From the NCBI GenBank assembly GCA_964613035.1, contig CAZTFQ010000030.1, positions 1 through 7,509 on the forward strand: a stretch of 7,509 nucleotides of DNA, in the 5' to 3' direction. Numbering within the stretch: the stretch's first letter is position 1; each line of letters opens with the position of its first letter. The stretch comes from CAVIQK01 sp964613035. GTDB taxonomy: Bacteria; Bacillota; Clostridia; Christensenellales; DTU072. The position numbers and the translations under genes were made by a program. Shown here in pieces: positions 1-6,151 of this stretch. The notes beneath the pieces were generated by a model that made no database searches, had not been told where the DNA came from, and worked only from the letters and a program-made list of their open reading frames with translations.

Positions 1-13
1 CAAAATAATAAAA

Positions 14-18
14 AGGAG
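14..18 (+). promoter_or_regulatory. Ribosome binding site of the recombinase, long spacing
   Basis: AGGAG lies 14 bases before the ATG at 33. An ATG at 20 sits too close to this site and opens only a short frame that stops at 73, so ATG 33 remains the best start. The wide spacing may mean inefficient initiation, which would suit a recombinase kept at low level (inference). Confidence 0.55.
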
Positions 19-32
19 AATGAAAAATCAAC

Positions 33-1553
33 ATGAAAACAGCAGTGATTTATGCTCGGTATTCGAGCAATAGTCAAACGGAGCAATCCATAGAGGGGCA
101 GCTTGATATATGCAATAAATTTGCAAAAGACAATGACCTTCACATCGTAGCAACATATATAGACCGTGCCATGACAGGTACAAATGACAACCGCCCAGAC
201 TTTCAACATATGATTAAAGACAGCGAAAAAGCCAATTGGGATGTCGTGCTGGTATATGCCCTAGACAGATTCGGGCGAAATGCCGTTGAGGTTGCAATAA
301 ACAAACAGCGTCTAAAGAAAACCGGCAAGATACTTATATCCGCAACACAACGCACTTCGGATAATTTGGACGGCACAAAGAACTTGGATGGTATAATCCT
401 TGAAAACGTATACATAGGCATTGCAGAATACTATTCGGCAGAATTATCTCAAAAGGTTACACGAGGGTTGAACGAGAATCGTAAGAAGGGATTGTTTTGT
501 GGTGGCGGTGTGCCTTATGGGTATAAGGTTGAAAACAAGCGTGTTTATATAGATGAGGAACATGCTGAAATTGTAAGACACATATATGAACTTTACTCTT
601 TAGGTGCAACAGTGCCACAAATTCTTAAAGAACTGAATACGCAAGACATATTGTTCAAAGGAAGACCGTTCAATAGCGGACACATATACAAAATCTTGAG
701 CAACGAACGCTATTCCGGCAAGTACACGATTCATGGGGAAACATATACAAACACATTTCCCAAAATCGTAGATGATGAAATATTCAATCGTGTGGCACAG
801 ATTGCAAAGAAAAATCTACGAAACAAGCGAAGCGTCGAAATTGTATATCTATTAAAAAACAAAGTCAAGTGCGGATATTGCGACAAACCAGTTACGGCAG
901 ACAGCGGAACATCAAGGCATGGAAAAGTGATATATTACTATAAATGTTCAGGGAGAAAACGAAATCTCAACGATTGTAGCTTGAACATAGTTCGCAAAGA
1001 AACGCTTGAAAAGATTGTGTTGGATGCAATTACCAATGCATTGTCTGCTCCGAACACAATAAACAGGATAGTAGATCATTTATATGAAATACAATTACAA
1101 ATGGCAAACGAGAGAAAAGAACTGAAACTTTTGGAAAGTGAAAAACAAAATATAGATCTTGCGATAGGAAATATTTTGTCTGCAATCGAAAGAGGCGTAA
1201 CCTCAACAAACGCAATTAGAAGATTGAATGAGCTTGAAGAAAAGCAACTTGAATATGAAAGGAAAATAGCAGAAGAAAAAAGCAAATCTCGAGATATAAT
1301 ACCCAAAACCGAAATCGTAAATTTCTATAAGCAAGGAATACAAATGGAGCCGATATATCTAATAAACTATTTAGTTGACGAAGTGCTCCTATATAATGAC
1401 AAAATTGAAATAAAATTCATAACACCAATACAAAAGAGTCCTGATGATGGTCGGGACTTTTTATTATACAAAGAAAACGCTACAATCCCAACGTATAATA
1501 AACTTACGGGACTACTTGAACACAGCCCATTTGAAAGTTTTATAAAATTATAA
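33..1553 (+). CDS. Large serine recombinase (resolvase/invertase superfamily integrase)
   Basis: Site-specific DNA recombinase that would cut and rejoin DNA through a phosphoserine link, as in integration or excision of phages and mobile islands. The N-terminal resolvase domain (about 3-150) has the YARYSS motif with likely nucleophile Ser11, and the LDRFGR motif with Asp78, Arg79 and Arg82. A Recombinase domain follows (about 155-260, with GGGVPYGY at 157-164). Next comes a zinc ribbon with Cys280, Cys283, Cys305 and Cys315, then a charged coiled-coil stretch (about 352-417). The 506-aa length fits the large serine family. The ATG was chosen because the nucleophile then lies 10 residues in, as usual. 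Its AGGAG (14-18) is 14 bases upstream, a rather long spacing. Base composition is visibly more AT-rich than the glycolytic genes, which fits horizontal transfer. It converges on ssrA. The family call is firm; its target site and whether it is active are unknown. Confidence 0.95.
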   Translation: MKTAVIYARYSSNSQTEQSIEGQLDICNKFAKDNDLHIVATYIDRAMTGTNDNRPDFQHMIKDSEKANWDVVLVYALDRFGRNAVEVAINKQRLKKTGKILISATQRTSDNLDGTKNLDGIILENVYIGIAEYYSAELSQKVTRGLNENRKKGLFCGGGVPYGYKVENKRVYIDEEHAEIVRHIYELYSLGATVPQILKELNTQDILFKGRPFNSGHIYKILSNERYSGKYTIHGETYTNTFPKIVDDEIFNRVAQIAKKNLRNKRSVEIVYLLKNKVKCGYCDKPVTADSGTSRHGKVIYYYKCSGRKRNLNDCSLNIVRKETLEKIVLDAITNALSAPNTINRIVDHLYEIQLQMANERKELKLLESEKQNIDLAIGNILSAIERGVTSTNAIRRLNELEEKQLEYERKIAEEKSKSRDIIPKTEIVNFYKQGIQMEPIYLINYLVDEVLLYNDKIEIKFITPIQKSPDDGRDFLLYKENATIPTYNKLTGLLEHSPFESFIKL

Positions 1554-1584
1554 TCAATGTGTACAAAAACTATTTTGAAAATAG

Positions 1585-1622
1585 AAAAGAACACAAACCG
1601 AACAGGGGTTCGACTTGTGTTC
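1585..1622 (-). terminator. Rho-independent terminator of ssrA
   Basis: Read on the minus strand, GAACACAA-GU-CGAAC pairs with GUUCG-GU-UUGUGUUC around a CCCU loop. The two GU/GU steps pair as wobbles, giving a continuous 15-bp stem, followed by UUUUCUAUUUU. On the plus strand the wobbles become A-C mismatches and no U tract follows. It therefore serves ssrA and not the recombinase. It starts 4 bases after the tmRNA 3' end. Confidence 0.85.
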
Positions 1623-1626
1623 TCGA

Positions 1627-1968
1627 TGGTGGAGGTGGGGGGAGTTGAACCCCCGTCCTTCCCGGCTACCACGACACTTTCTACATGTTTAGCGGAGTTT
1701 TTCTCTCGTCCCGACGCGTATAACTCAGCCAACCGTCTCGGGACATGTCCTTTTTTTCTACCTCTCTACAGGACTCTCGAGGGTAGTTTCTCTACTAATG
1801 ACGCCGGACATCTCACCGTAGAGCTTGAGAGCCGACGGCAACCGACTTACGCGGCTGCGTATTGCAAATTGTTATCTGCGTTTAATGTTAATTTTCCGTT
1901 TTTACGGAGCCGAGCCTCCGACATGCTTATATCGCCGTCAACCGAAAAGTCGAATCCGGGACACCCCC
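1627..1968 (-). ncRNA. ssrA: Transfer-messenger RNA (tmRNA, 10Sa RNA)
   Basis: Rescues stalled ribosomes together with SmpB: it enters as an alanyl-tRNA mimic, then templates a degradation tag. The 342-nt gene is intact. The 5' end GGGGGUG pairs over 7 bp with CACCUCC before an encoded ACCA tail. The third pair is G-U, the alanyl-tRNA synthetase identity element. The conserved GGAUUCGAC follows the 5' arm. Near the 3' end are the conserved CUAAACAUGUAGAAA segment and a T arm with 5-bp GGGGG/CCCCC stem and UUCAACU loop. The tag frame is at 1879-1847, with stem-forming sequence on both sides that fits the usual pseudoknots. It is one-piece, not permuted. It has its own promoter and terminator, and is divergent from pgk and convergent with the recombinase. 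Open frames crossing it on either strand are spurious. Confidence 0.97.
1847..1879 (-). other. tmRNA tag-peptide reading frame (ADNNLQYAAA)
   Basis: Within ssrA, resume codon GCA begins GCA GAT AAC AAT TTG CAA TAC GCA GCC GCG TAA, giving ADNNLQYAAA. It has the expected shape: small polar start (compare E. coli ANDENYALAA) and a non-polar end recognised by ClpXP-type proteases. The terminal AAA instead of the usual LAA or YAA is a variation. The resume codon is inferred by analogy; the frame and stop are read directly. Confidence 0.85.
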
Positions 1969-1999
1969 GAACGGTGCTCGAGGCAACGGGATAAAATCA

Positions 2000-2028
2000 A
2001 TTATATAAATTATCGTCGCAATTGTCAA
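2000..2028 (-). promoter_or_regulatory. ssrA promoter
   Basis: On the minus strand a perfect -35 TTGACA (2028-2023), a 17-base spacer and a perfect -10 TATAAT (2005-2000). Transcription would begin about 7 bases on, leaving a short leader before the mature tmRNA 5' end at 1968. RNase P removes such leaders in known systems. A full consensus suits an abundant stable RNA. Confidence 0.88.
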
Positions 2029-2128
2029 GATAATCGGAGCGGTATCGATATATATGCGGCGATAGTTGCCGAAAAAAATCCGACCGAGCCGATTTTGCGA
2101 GATTATTAGAGTTTTTCAACCGAAATCG

Positions 2129-2157
2129 TTGTTTTTAAGAATTTCGTGTGTTATAAT
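2129..2157 (+). promoter_or_regulatory. Promoter of the pgk-tpiA-gpmI operon
   Basis: A perfect -10 TATAAT at 2152-2157 preceded by TG at 2149-2150 (extended -10), with a weak -35 TTGTTT at 2129-2134 and 17-base spacing. It leaves a leader of roughly 25-30 bases before the pgk start. The extended -10 probably compensates for the poor -35. Nothing else convincing is seen between it and the ssrA promoter (2029-2128). Confidence 0.75.
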
Positions 2158-2176
2158 TCAAATATCAAATCTTTAT

Positions 2177-2181
2177 AGGAG
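2177..2181 (+). promoter_or_regulatory. Ribosome binding site that fixes the pgk start
   Basis: AGGAG lies 10 bases before ATG 2192. The open frame continues upstream to an ATG at 2066, but that start has no such site and would run through the promoter, so 2192 is the true start. Confidence 0.85.
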
Positions 2182-2191
2182 ATATTTCGTT

Positions 2192-3493
2192 ATGAACAAA
2201 AAGACCATCAAAGACGTAGACGTCAGAGGCAAGAAGTGTTTAGTCAGAGTCGACCTCAACGTTCCGATGAAAAACGGCGTTATTACGGACGAGAACCGTA
2301 TCAACGGCGCGCTACCCACTATCAAATACTTAATGGACAACGGTGCCAAGGTCGTGCTTTGCTCTCATCTGGGCAAGCCTCATAATATTTTCACCCCCGG
2401 TTATTCCCTGACCAAGAAGGAGAAAAAAGCTGTCGAGGCTCTTCCTCAGGAAGAACAAGCCGCCGAGACCGCTCGCCTTCTTGAAAAAGCCCTGGGCGAC
2501 AAAGAAAAATTCACCCTCCGCCCCGTAGCGGCTCGTCTCAACGAGCTTCTGGACGGTAAAGTCAGTTTTGCGGAAGACCTCGTAGGAGAAGACGCTCACG
2601 CCAAAGTAGCCGCTCTTAAAGACGGAGAATGCGTGCTCCTCGAGAACACTCGTTTTGAAAAGGGCGAGGAGAAAAACGATCAAGCTCTGTGCGCCAAGCT
2701 GGCGGACTTCTGTGAAGTCTACGTCAACGACGCTTTCGGAACCGCTCACCGCGCTCACGCGACCACTGCGGGCATCGTCCAGTACGGTTATGCTCCCGTG
2801 GCGGTATGCGGATATCTTATCGAAAAGGAGCTCAACATCCTCGGTAAGGCTCTCGACAATCCCGACAGACCTTTCGTGGCGATACTGGGCGGCGCCAAGG
2901 TTTCCGATAAAATCGGCGTCATCAACAACCTCATCGAAAAGGTCGACACGCTCATCATCGGCGGCGGCATGGCGTACACGTTCATCACCGCGATGGGAAG
3001 AAACGTAGCCAACAGCCTCGTAGAGCTGGACAAAGTAGAACTGGCTAAAGAACTGATGCTCAAAGCCGAGTCTAAGGGCGTCAAGATGCTTCTGCCCGTA
3101 GACACCGTCGTAGCGGACGCTTTTTCTCAGGACGCCAACACTCAGGTTATCGGACAGTCCGACTTCCCCGAGGGATGGGAAGGTCTCGATATCGGACCCG
3201 CGACGCAAGAGCTCTTCGCCAATGCGGTAAGAAGTGCCAAGACGGTCGTCTGGAACGGACCTATGGGCGTATTCGAGATAGAAAAATTCGCAGTCGGGAC
3301 CAAGGCTATCGCCAAAGCTCTCGCCGAGACCGACGCCACGACCATAATAGGCGGCGGCGATTCCGCTGCGGCTGTTGCGCAACTCGGTTATGCGGATAAG
3401 ATGACTCATATTTCTACCGGTGGCGGAGCCAGCTTGGAATTCTTAGAAGGCAAGGTTCTTCCCGGTGTAGCATGCTTAAACGATAAAGACTAA
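2192..3493 (+). CDS. pgk: Phosphoglycerate kinase with an extended N-domain insertion
   Basis: Cytosolic glycolytic enzyme that transfers phosphate from 1,3-bisphosphoglycerate to ADP, making ATP and 3-phosphoglycerate. The N-terminal substrate motif RVDLNVP (19-25, Asp21 and Asn23) and Arg36 are present, then SHLGKP (58-63), ENTRFEKGEE (150-159, Arg153) and NDAFGTAHRAHAT (178-190, Arg186). The nucleotide domain has GGAKVSDKI, NGPMGVFE (355-362), GGGDS (387-391) and STGGGAS (408-414). At 433 aa it is about 35 longer than the usual bacterial 395 or so. The extra length lies mainly at 64-107, a lysine- and glutamate-rich stretch after SHLGKP. The more common Arg of SHLGRP is Lys62. First gene of the operon, 45 bases before tpiA. 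A 359-residue open frame on the opposite strand is a shadow. Function is certain by family; the role of the insertion is unknown. Confidence 0.97.
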   Translation: MNKKTIKDVDVRGKKCLVRVDLNVPMKNGVITDENRINGALPTIKYLMDNGAKVVLCSHLGKPHNIFTPGYSLTKKEKKAVEALPQEEQAAETARLLEKALGDKEKFTLRPVAARLNELLDGKVSFAEDLVGEDAHAKVAALKDGECVLLENTRFEKGEEKNDQALCAKLADFCEVYVNDAFGTAHRAHATTAGIVQYGYAPVAVCGYLIEKELNILGKALDNPDRPFVAILGGAKVSDKIGVINNLIEKVDTLIIGGGMAYTFITAMGRNVANSLVELDKVELAKELMLKAESKGVKMLLPVDTVVADAFSQDANTQVIGQSDFPEGWEGLDIGPATQELFANAVRSAKTVVWNGPMGVFEIEKFAVGTKAIAKALAETDATTIIGGGDSAAAVAQLGYADKMTHISTGGGASLEFLEGKVLPGVACLNDKD

Positions 3494-3538
3494 TAAAACA
3501 ATACTAAAACAGCAATACTTAAAATAGGAGAAAACATC

Positions 3539-4285
3539 ATGAAAAGAGATATTATCGCAGGTAACTGGAAAATGAACAACAACAAAGCGAGAGCGAAAGA
3601 GCTCATCGCCGAGCTTAAGGATAAAGTAAAAGACGCCAAGTGCGAAGTGGTCGTTTGCGTACCCTTCACCGATCTTCAGGTTGTCAAGACCGCTATCCGC
3701 GGCACCAACATCAAGCTGGGCGCGCAAAACGTGCACTGGGCGGAAAAAGGCGCTTTCACCGGAGAGATTTCCGCGCAAATGCTTGCAGAACTCAAGGTCG
3801 AATACGTTATCGTAGGTCACTCCGAGAGAAGACAATATTTCGGCGAGACCGACGCTACCGTCAACAAGAGAGCGAAAGCCGCCATCGAAGCGGGACTTAA
3901 ACCCATCATCTGCGTAGGCGAGCTCCTCGAAGAAAGAGAATCCGGCAAGACCGAAGCGGTGTTGCAAAAACAGATCCTCGGTGCCTTCGAAGGTATCGAC
4001 AAGAGCGACCTCAAGCGTATCGTCATCGCGTACGAACCCGTATGGGCTATCGGTACCGGCAAGACCGCTACCGCACAAGACGCCAATGCGACGATCGCAT
4101 TCATCCGTAAAGTGCTCCGTAAGCTCTACGGCAGAACCGCTGCCAGAGCAATGCGTATCCAATACGGCGGATCCATGAATCCGAAGAATGCCTCCGAACT
4201 GATGGCAATGCCCGAAATAGACGGCGGACTTATCGGCGGAGCCAGCTTGAAAGCAGAAGATTTCGCAGCGGTGGTGAATTACTGA
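3539..4285 (+). CDS. tpiA: Triosephosphate isomerase
   Basis: Interconverts dihydroxyacetone phosphate and glyceraldehyde 3-phosphate in the cytosol, as a TIM-barrel enzyme that is normally dimeric. Catalytic residues are all present: Asn9 and Lys11 in GNWKMN, His94 in IVGHSERR, and Glu166 in AYEPVWAIGTGKTA, which also holds the mobile loop 6. The phosphate-binding YGGSMNP (209-215) and GLIGGASL (230-237) are intact. The 248-aa length is normal. ATG 3539 follows AGGAG (3526-3530) by 8 bases. The 45-base gap from pgk holds no terminator, so the two are co-transcribed. Its TGA stop shares one base with the gpmI ATG. Nothing unusual is seen in the protein. Confidence 0.98.
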   Translation: MKRDIIAGNWKMNNNKARAKELIAELKDKVKDAKCEVVVCVPFTDLQVVKTAIRGTNIKLGAQNVHWAEKGAFTGEISAQMLAELKVEYVIVGHSERRQYFGETDATVNKRAKAAIEAGLKPIICVGELLEERESGKTEAVLQKQILGAFEGIDKSDLKRIVIAYEPVWAIGTGKTATAQDANATIAFIRKVLRKLYGRTAARAMRIQYGGSMNPKNASELMAMPEIDGGLIGGASLKAEDFAAVVNY

Positions 4286-5856
4286 TGAGACAGGTTGTAT
4301 TGGTAGTTATGGACGGTGTCGGCAAGTCCGTTACGGGGCTCGGCGACGCCGTGACTATGGCTAATACCCCCACTCTTGACCGCCTCCTCAAGGAGTGTCC
4401 TCATACCTATCTCCGTGCTCACGGCACGGCGGTGGGACTCCCTAGCGACGAGGATATGGGTAACAGCGAAGTGGGTCACAACGCTCTCGGCTGCGGACAG
4501 GTCTACAGCCAGGGAGCAAAACTGGTGGAAGAGTCTATCGAGAGCGGAGATATCTATAAGTCTTCCGCGTGGGTAGAACTCACCGATAACGTTAAGAGCA
4601 AGGCGTCCACGTTACACTTCATCGGTCTCCTCTCGGACGGCAACGTCCACTCCAATATATCTCATCTCATCGAGATGATTAAGGGAGCCAAAAGAGACGG
4701 TGTCAAGAGAGTAAGAATACACGTTTTACTCGACGGCAGAGACGTCCCTGCAACGTCCGCGCTCGTATACGTCGACAGACTGGAAGAGACCCTTAACGCG
4801 CTCAACGACTCCGACTTCGACGCGCGTATCGCTTCCGGCGGCGGCAGAATGACCATCACGATGGACAGATATTGCGCCAACTGGAATATGGTCAAAGCCG
4901 GTTACGACGCACACGTCCACGGAGAGGGAAGAAGATTCTCTTCCGCAAGAGAGGCCGTAGAAACGATGAGAGCCGAGACCCCCGGTATTATCGATCAGGA
5001 TCTGGGTGCGTTCGTTATAGAAAAGGACGGCGAGCCCGTAGGTAAAATCGAAGACGGCGACTCCGTCATACTCTTCAACTTCAGAGGAGATAGAGCCATA
5101 GAAATATCGATGGCTTTCGATAATAAGGACTTCGATAAATTCGACTGCGGCAACGCTCCCGACGTCAAGTACGCAGGCATGCTCCAGTACGACGGAGACT
5201 TGCATATCCCCGAGAGATTCTTGGTCGAGCCTCCTTGCATTAAGTATACGCTCAGCGAATACTTGGTGAAGAAAGAGGTTCCCGAATTTGCGGTTTCGGA
5301 AACCCAAAAGTACGGTCACGTGACTTATTTCTGGAACGGCAACCGTAGCGAGAAGTTCTCCGAGTCCTTAGAGACCTTCTTGGAAATCCCCTCCGACAAG
5401 GTGTCCTTCGACGAGAGACCTTGGATGAAATCGGCAGAAGTCACCGACGAGGTCATCAAGGCGATAGAGTCCGGCAAGTACGGATTCATCCGTTGTAATT
5501 ACCCCAACGGCGACATGGTCGGGCACACGGGCAATCTCGACGCCACGATCACCGCGATGGAAGCGGTAGACCTCGGACTGACCAGACTCATCAAGGCTAT
5601 CGACAAGTCCGACGCCATACTCGTAGTGACCGCAGACCACGGCAACGCCGACGAGATGCTCGAGAAAAATAAAAAAGGTGCCATCGCGGTCCGTACCGCG
5701 CACAGCCTCAATAAGGTTCCTTTCATCGTCTACAACGCCGACGTTAAAATTAAAGAAGGCGAGAATTACGGTCTCGCCAACGTCGCCGCGACGGTCGCGG
5801 ACCTCCTCGGTCTCACCCCCGACGAACATTGGGAGTGCTCTCTGATAGAGAAATAA
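4285..5856 (+). CDS. gpmI: 2,3-bisphosphoglycerate-independent phosphoglycerate mutase
   Basis: Cytosolic enzyme that converts 3-phosphoglycerate to 2-phosphoglycerate through a phosphoserine intermediate and two metal ions, typically manganese. The phosphatase domain has Asp10 (VVMDGVG), nucleophile Ser61 (MGNSEVGHN), Asp410 and His414 (NGDMVGHTG), Asp451-His452 (TADHGNAD) and His473. The transferase domain has LSDGNVHSN (His122), LLDGRDV (Arg152, Asp153), GGGRMTITMDRY (185-196) and FNFRGDR. The 523-aa length fits. GGGRMxxTMDRY and TYFWNGNRS resemble the plant/trypanosomatid-like subtype more than the Bacillus type (motifs from memory). ATG 4285 overlaps the tpiA stop by one base and only a weak GGTGG lies upstream, so translation is probably coupled to tpiA. 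Last gene of the operon; a terminator follows 18 bases on. Confidence 0.97.
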   Translation: MRQVVLVVMDGVGKSVTGLGDAVTMANTPTLDRLLKECPHTYLRAHGTAVGLPSDEDMGNSEVGHNALGCGQVYSQGAKLVEESIESGDIYKSSAWVELTDNVKSKASTLHFIGLLSDGNVHSNISHLIEMIKGAKRDGVKRVRIHVLLDGRDVPATSALVYVDRLEETLNALNDSDFDARIASGGGRMTITMDRYCANWNMVKAGYDAHVHGEGRRFSSAREAVETMRAETPGIIDQDLGAFVIEKDGEPVGKIEDGDSVILFNFRGDRAIEISMAFDNKDFDKFDCGNAPDVKYAGMLQYDGDLHIPERFLVEPPCIKYTLSEYLVKKEVPEFAVSETQKYGHVTYFWNGNRSEKFSESLETFLEIPSDKVSFDERPWMKSAEVTDEVIKAIESGKYGFIRCNYPNGDMVGHTGNLDATITAMEAVDLGLTRLIKAIDKSDAILVVTADHGNADEMLEKNKKGAIAVRTAHSLNKVPFIVYNADVKIKEGENYGLANVAATVADLLGLTPDEHWECSLIEK

Positions 5857-5874
5857 AAACTCTTTACAAAACAT

Positions 5875-5903
5875 AAAGGACGTCCGTTGGGACGTCCTTT
5901 TTT
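5875..5903 (+). terminator. Rho-independent terminator of the glycolytic operon
   Basis: AAAGGACGTCC pairs perfectly with GGACGTCCTTT around a GTTG loop (11 bp), followed by TTT. It begins 18 bases after the gpmI stop. The A run before the stem makes it potentially active on the minus strand too. Confidence 0.93.
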
Positions 5904-5941
5904 AATCGGCGCGGTGAATTATGCTTTCAAGTGCTAAGCAC

Positions 5942-6007
5942 AACTCATAACACAAAACTCCTAACTCAAAACTGCGTAAGAATTATAACTCATAACTCCC
6001 AACATCT
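5942..6007 (+). repeat. Degenerate heptanucleotide repeat array, left of the ATPase gene
   Basis: Seven-base units with core AACTCNT: AACTCAT, AACACAA, AACTCCT, AACTCAA, AACTGCG, a 10-base break (5977-5986), then AACTCAT, AACTCCC, AACATCT. The unit phase is clear although copies vary. It lies between the operon terminator and the palindrome array. The same units recur at 7421-7448 in the same orientation. No function is evident; such arrays can grow and shrink by slippage. Confidence 0.75.
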
Positions 6008-6029
6008 CGCCATAGGCGAATAATGCGAT

Positions 6030-6130
6030 AAAATCTTTCAGTAATACTGAACAGTTTGACGAAATAATGGAAAATCTTTCAGTAGTACTGAACAAAATTG
6101 TTGACTTTTGTAAAATCTTTCAGTATTGTA
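6030..6130 (+). repeat. Three 41-bp-spaced copies of a palindromic motif upstream of the ATPase gene
   Basis: Copies begin at 6030, 6071 and 6112, exactly 41 bases apart. Copies 1 and 2 are 24 bases long, begin AAAATCT, contain the dyad TTCAGTANTACTGAA (7-bp arms, one-base centre), end ACA, and differ only at the centre base. Copy 3 keeps the first 14 bases (AAAATCTTTCAGTA) and loses the right arm. Intervening 17-base segments are unrelated. The 41-base period is close to four helical turns, so all sites face the same side of the DNA. Copy 3 lies over the probable -10. This is the layout expected of an operator array for a dimeric regulator, but no regulator is identified. Confidence 0.85.
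6101..6129 (+). promoter_or_regulatory. Probable promoter of the ATPase gene
   Basis: TTGACT at 6101-6106 and TATTGT at 6124-6129 with 17-base spacing. The -10 is imperfect and sits inside repeat copy 3. Transcription would start a few bases before the ribosome binding site, giving a very short leader. A second TTGACG at 6056-6061 has no good -10. Confidence 0.5.
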
Positions 6131-6140
6131 AATAATATAA

Positions 6141-6145
6141 AGGAG
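6141..6145 (+). promoter_or_regulatory. Ribosome binding site that fixes the ATPase start
   Basis: AGGAG lies 6 bases before ATG 6152. The frame stays open upstream to a TTG at 6098, but that codon overlaps the -35 region and repeat array and has no ribosome binding site. Confidence 0.85.
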
Positions 6146-6151
6146 AACGAT

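Noticed and set aside
1557..2109. Plus-strand open frames across ssrA and its promoter, and a minus-strand frame at 1367-1732
   Set aside because: They lie over a structurally certain tmRNA, its promoter or its terminator and have no protein-family features.
2066..2191. 42-residue N-terminal extension of pgk
   Set aside because: It would be translated through the promoter, lacks a ribosome binding site, and the family N-terminus matches the ATG at 2192.
2330..3409. 359-residue open frame on the minus strand, opposite pgk
   Set aside because: Shadow of the pgk codon pattern: no family motif, no ribosome binding site, fully antisense to a certain gene. The same holds for minus-strand frames at 3476-4162, 4726-5319 and 5368-5874.
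3499..3519. Direct repeat CAATACT twice between pgk and tpiA
   Set aside because: A 7-base match in a short AT-rich spacer with no further structure.
5931..5941. GTGCT-A-AGCAC palindrome
   Set aside because: Five-base arms are too short to separate from chance, and it does not match the TTCAGTA motif.
6008..6018. CGCC-ATA-GGCG mini-hairpin
   Set aside because: Four base pairs with a three-base loop and no T tract; too small to call a regulatory element.
6030..6130. Small CRISPR array (24-base repeats, 17-base spacers)
   Set aside because: Only two full repeats, spacers too short, repeat is a near-perfect dyad positioned on a promoter, and no cas gene is present.
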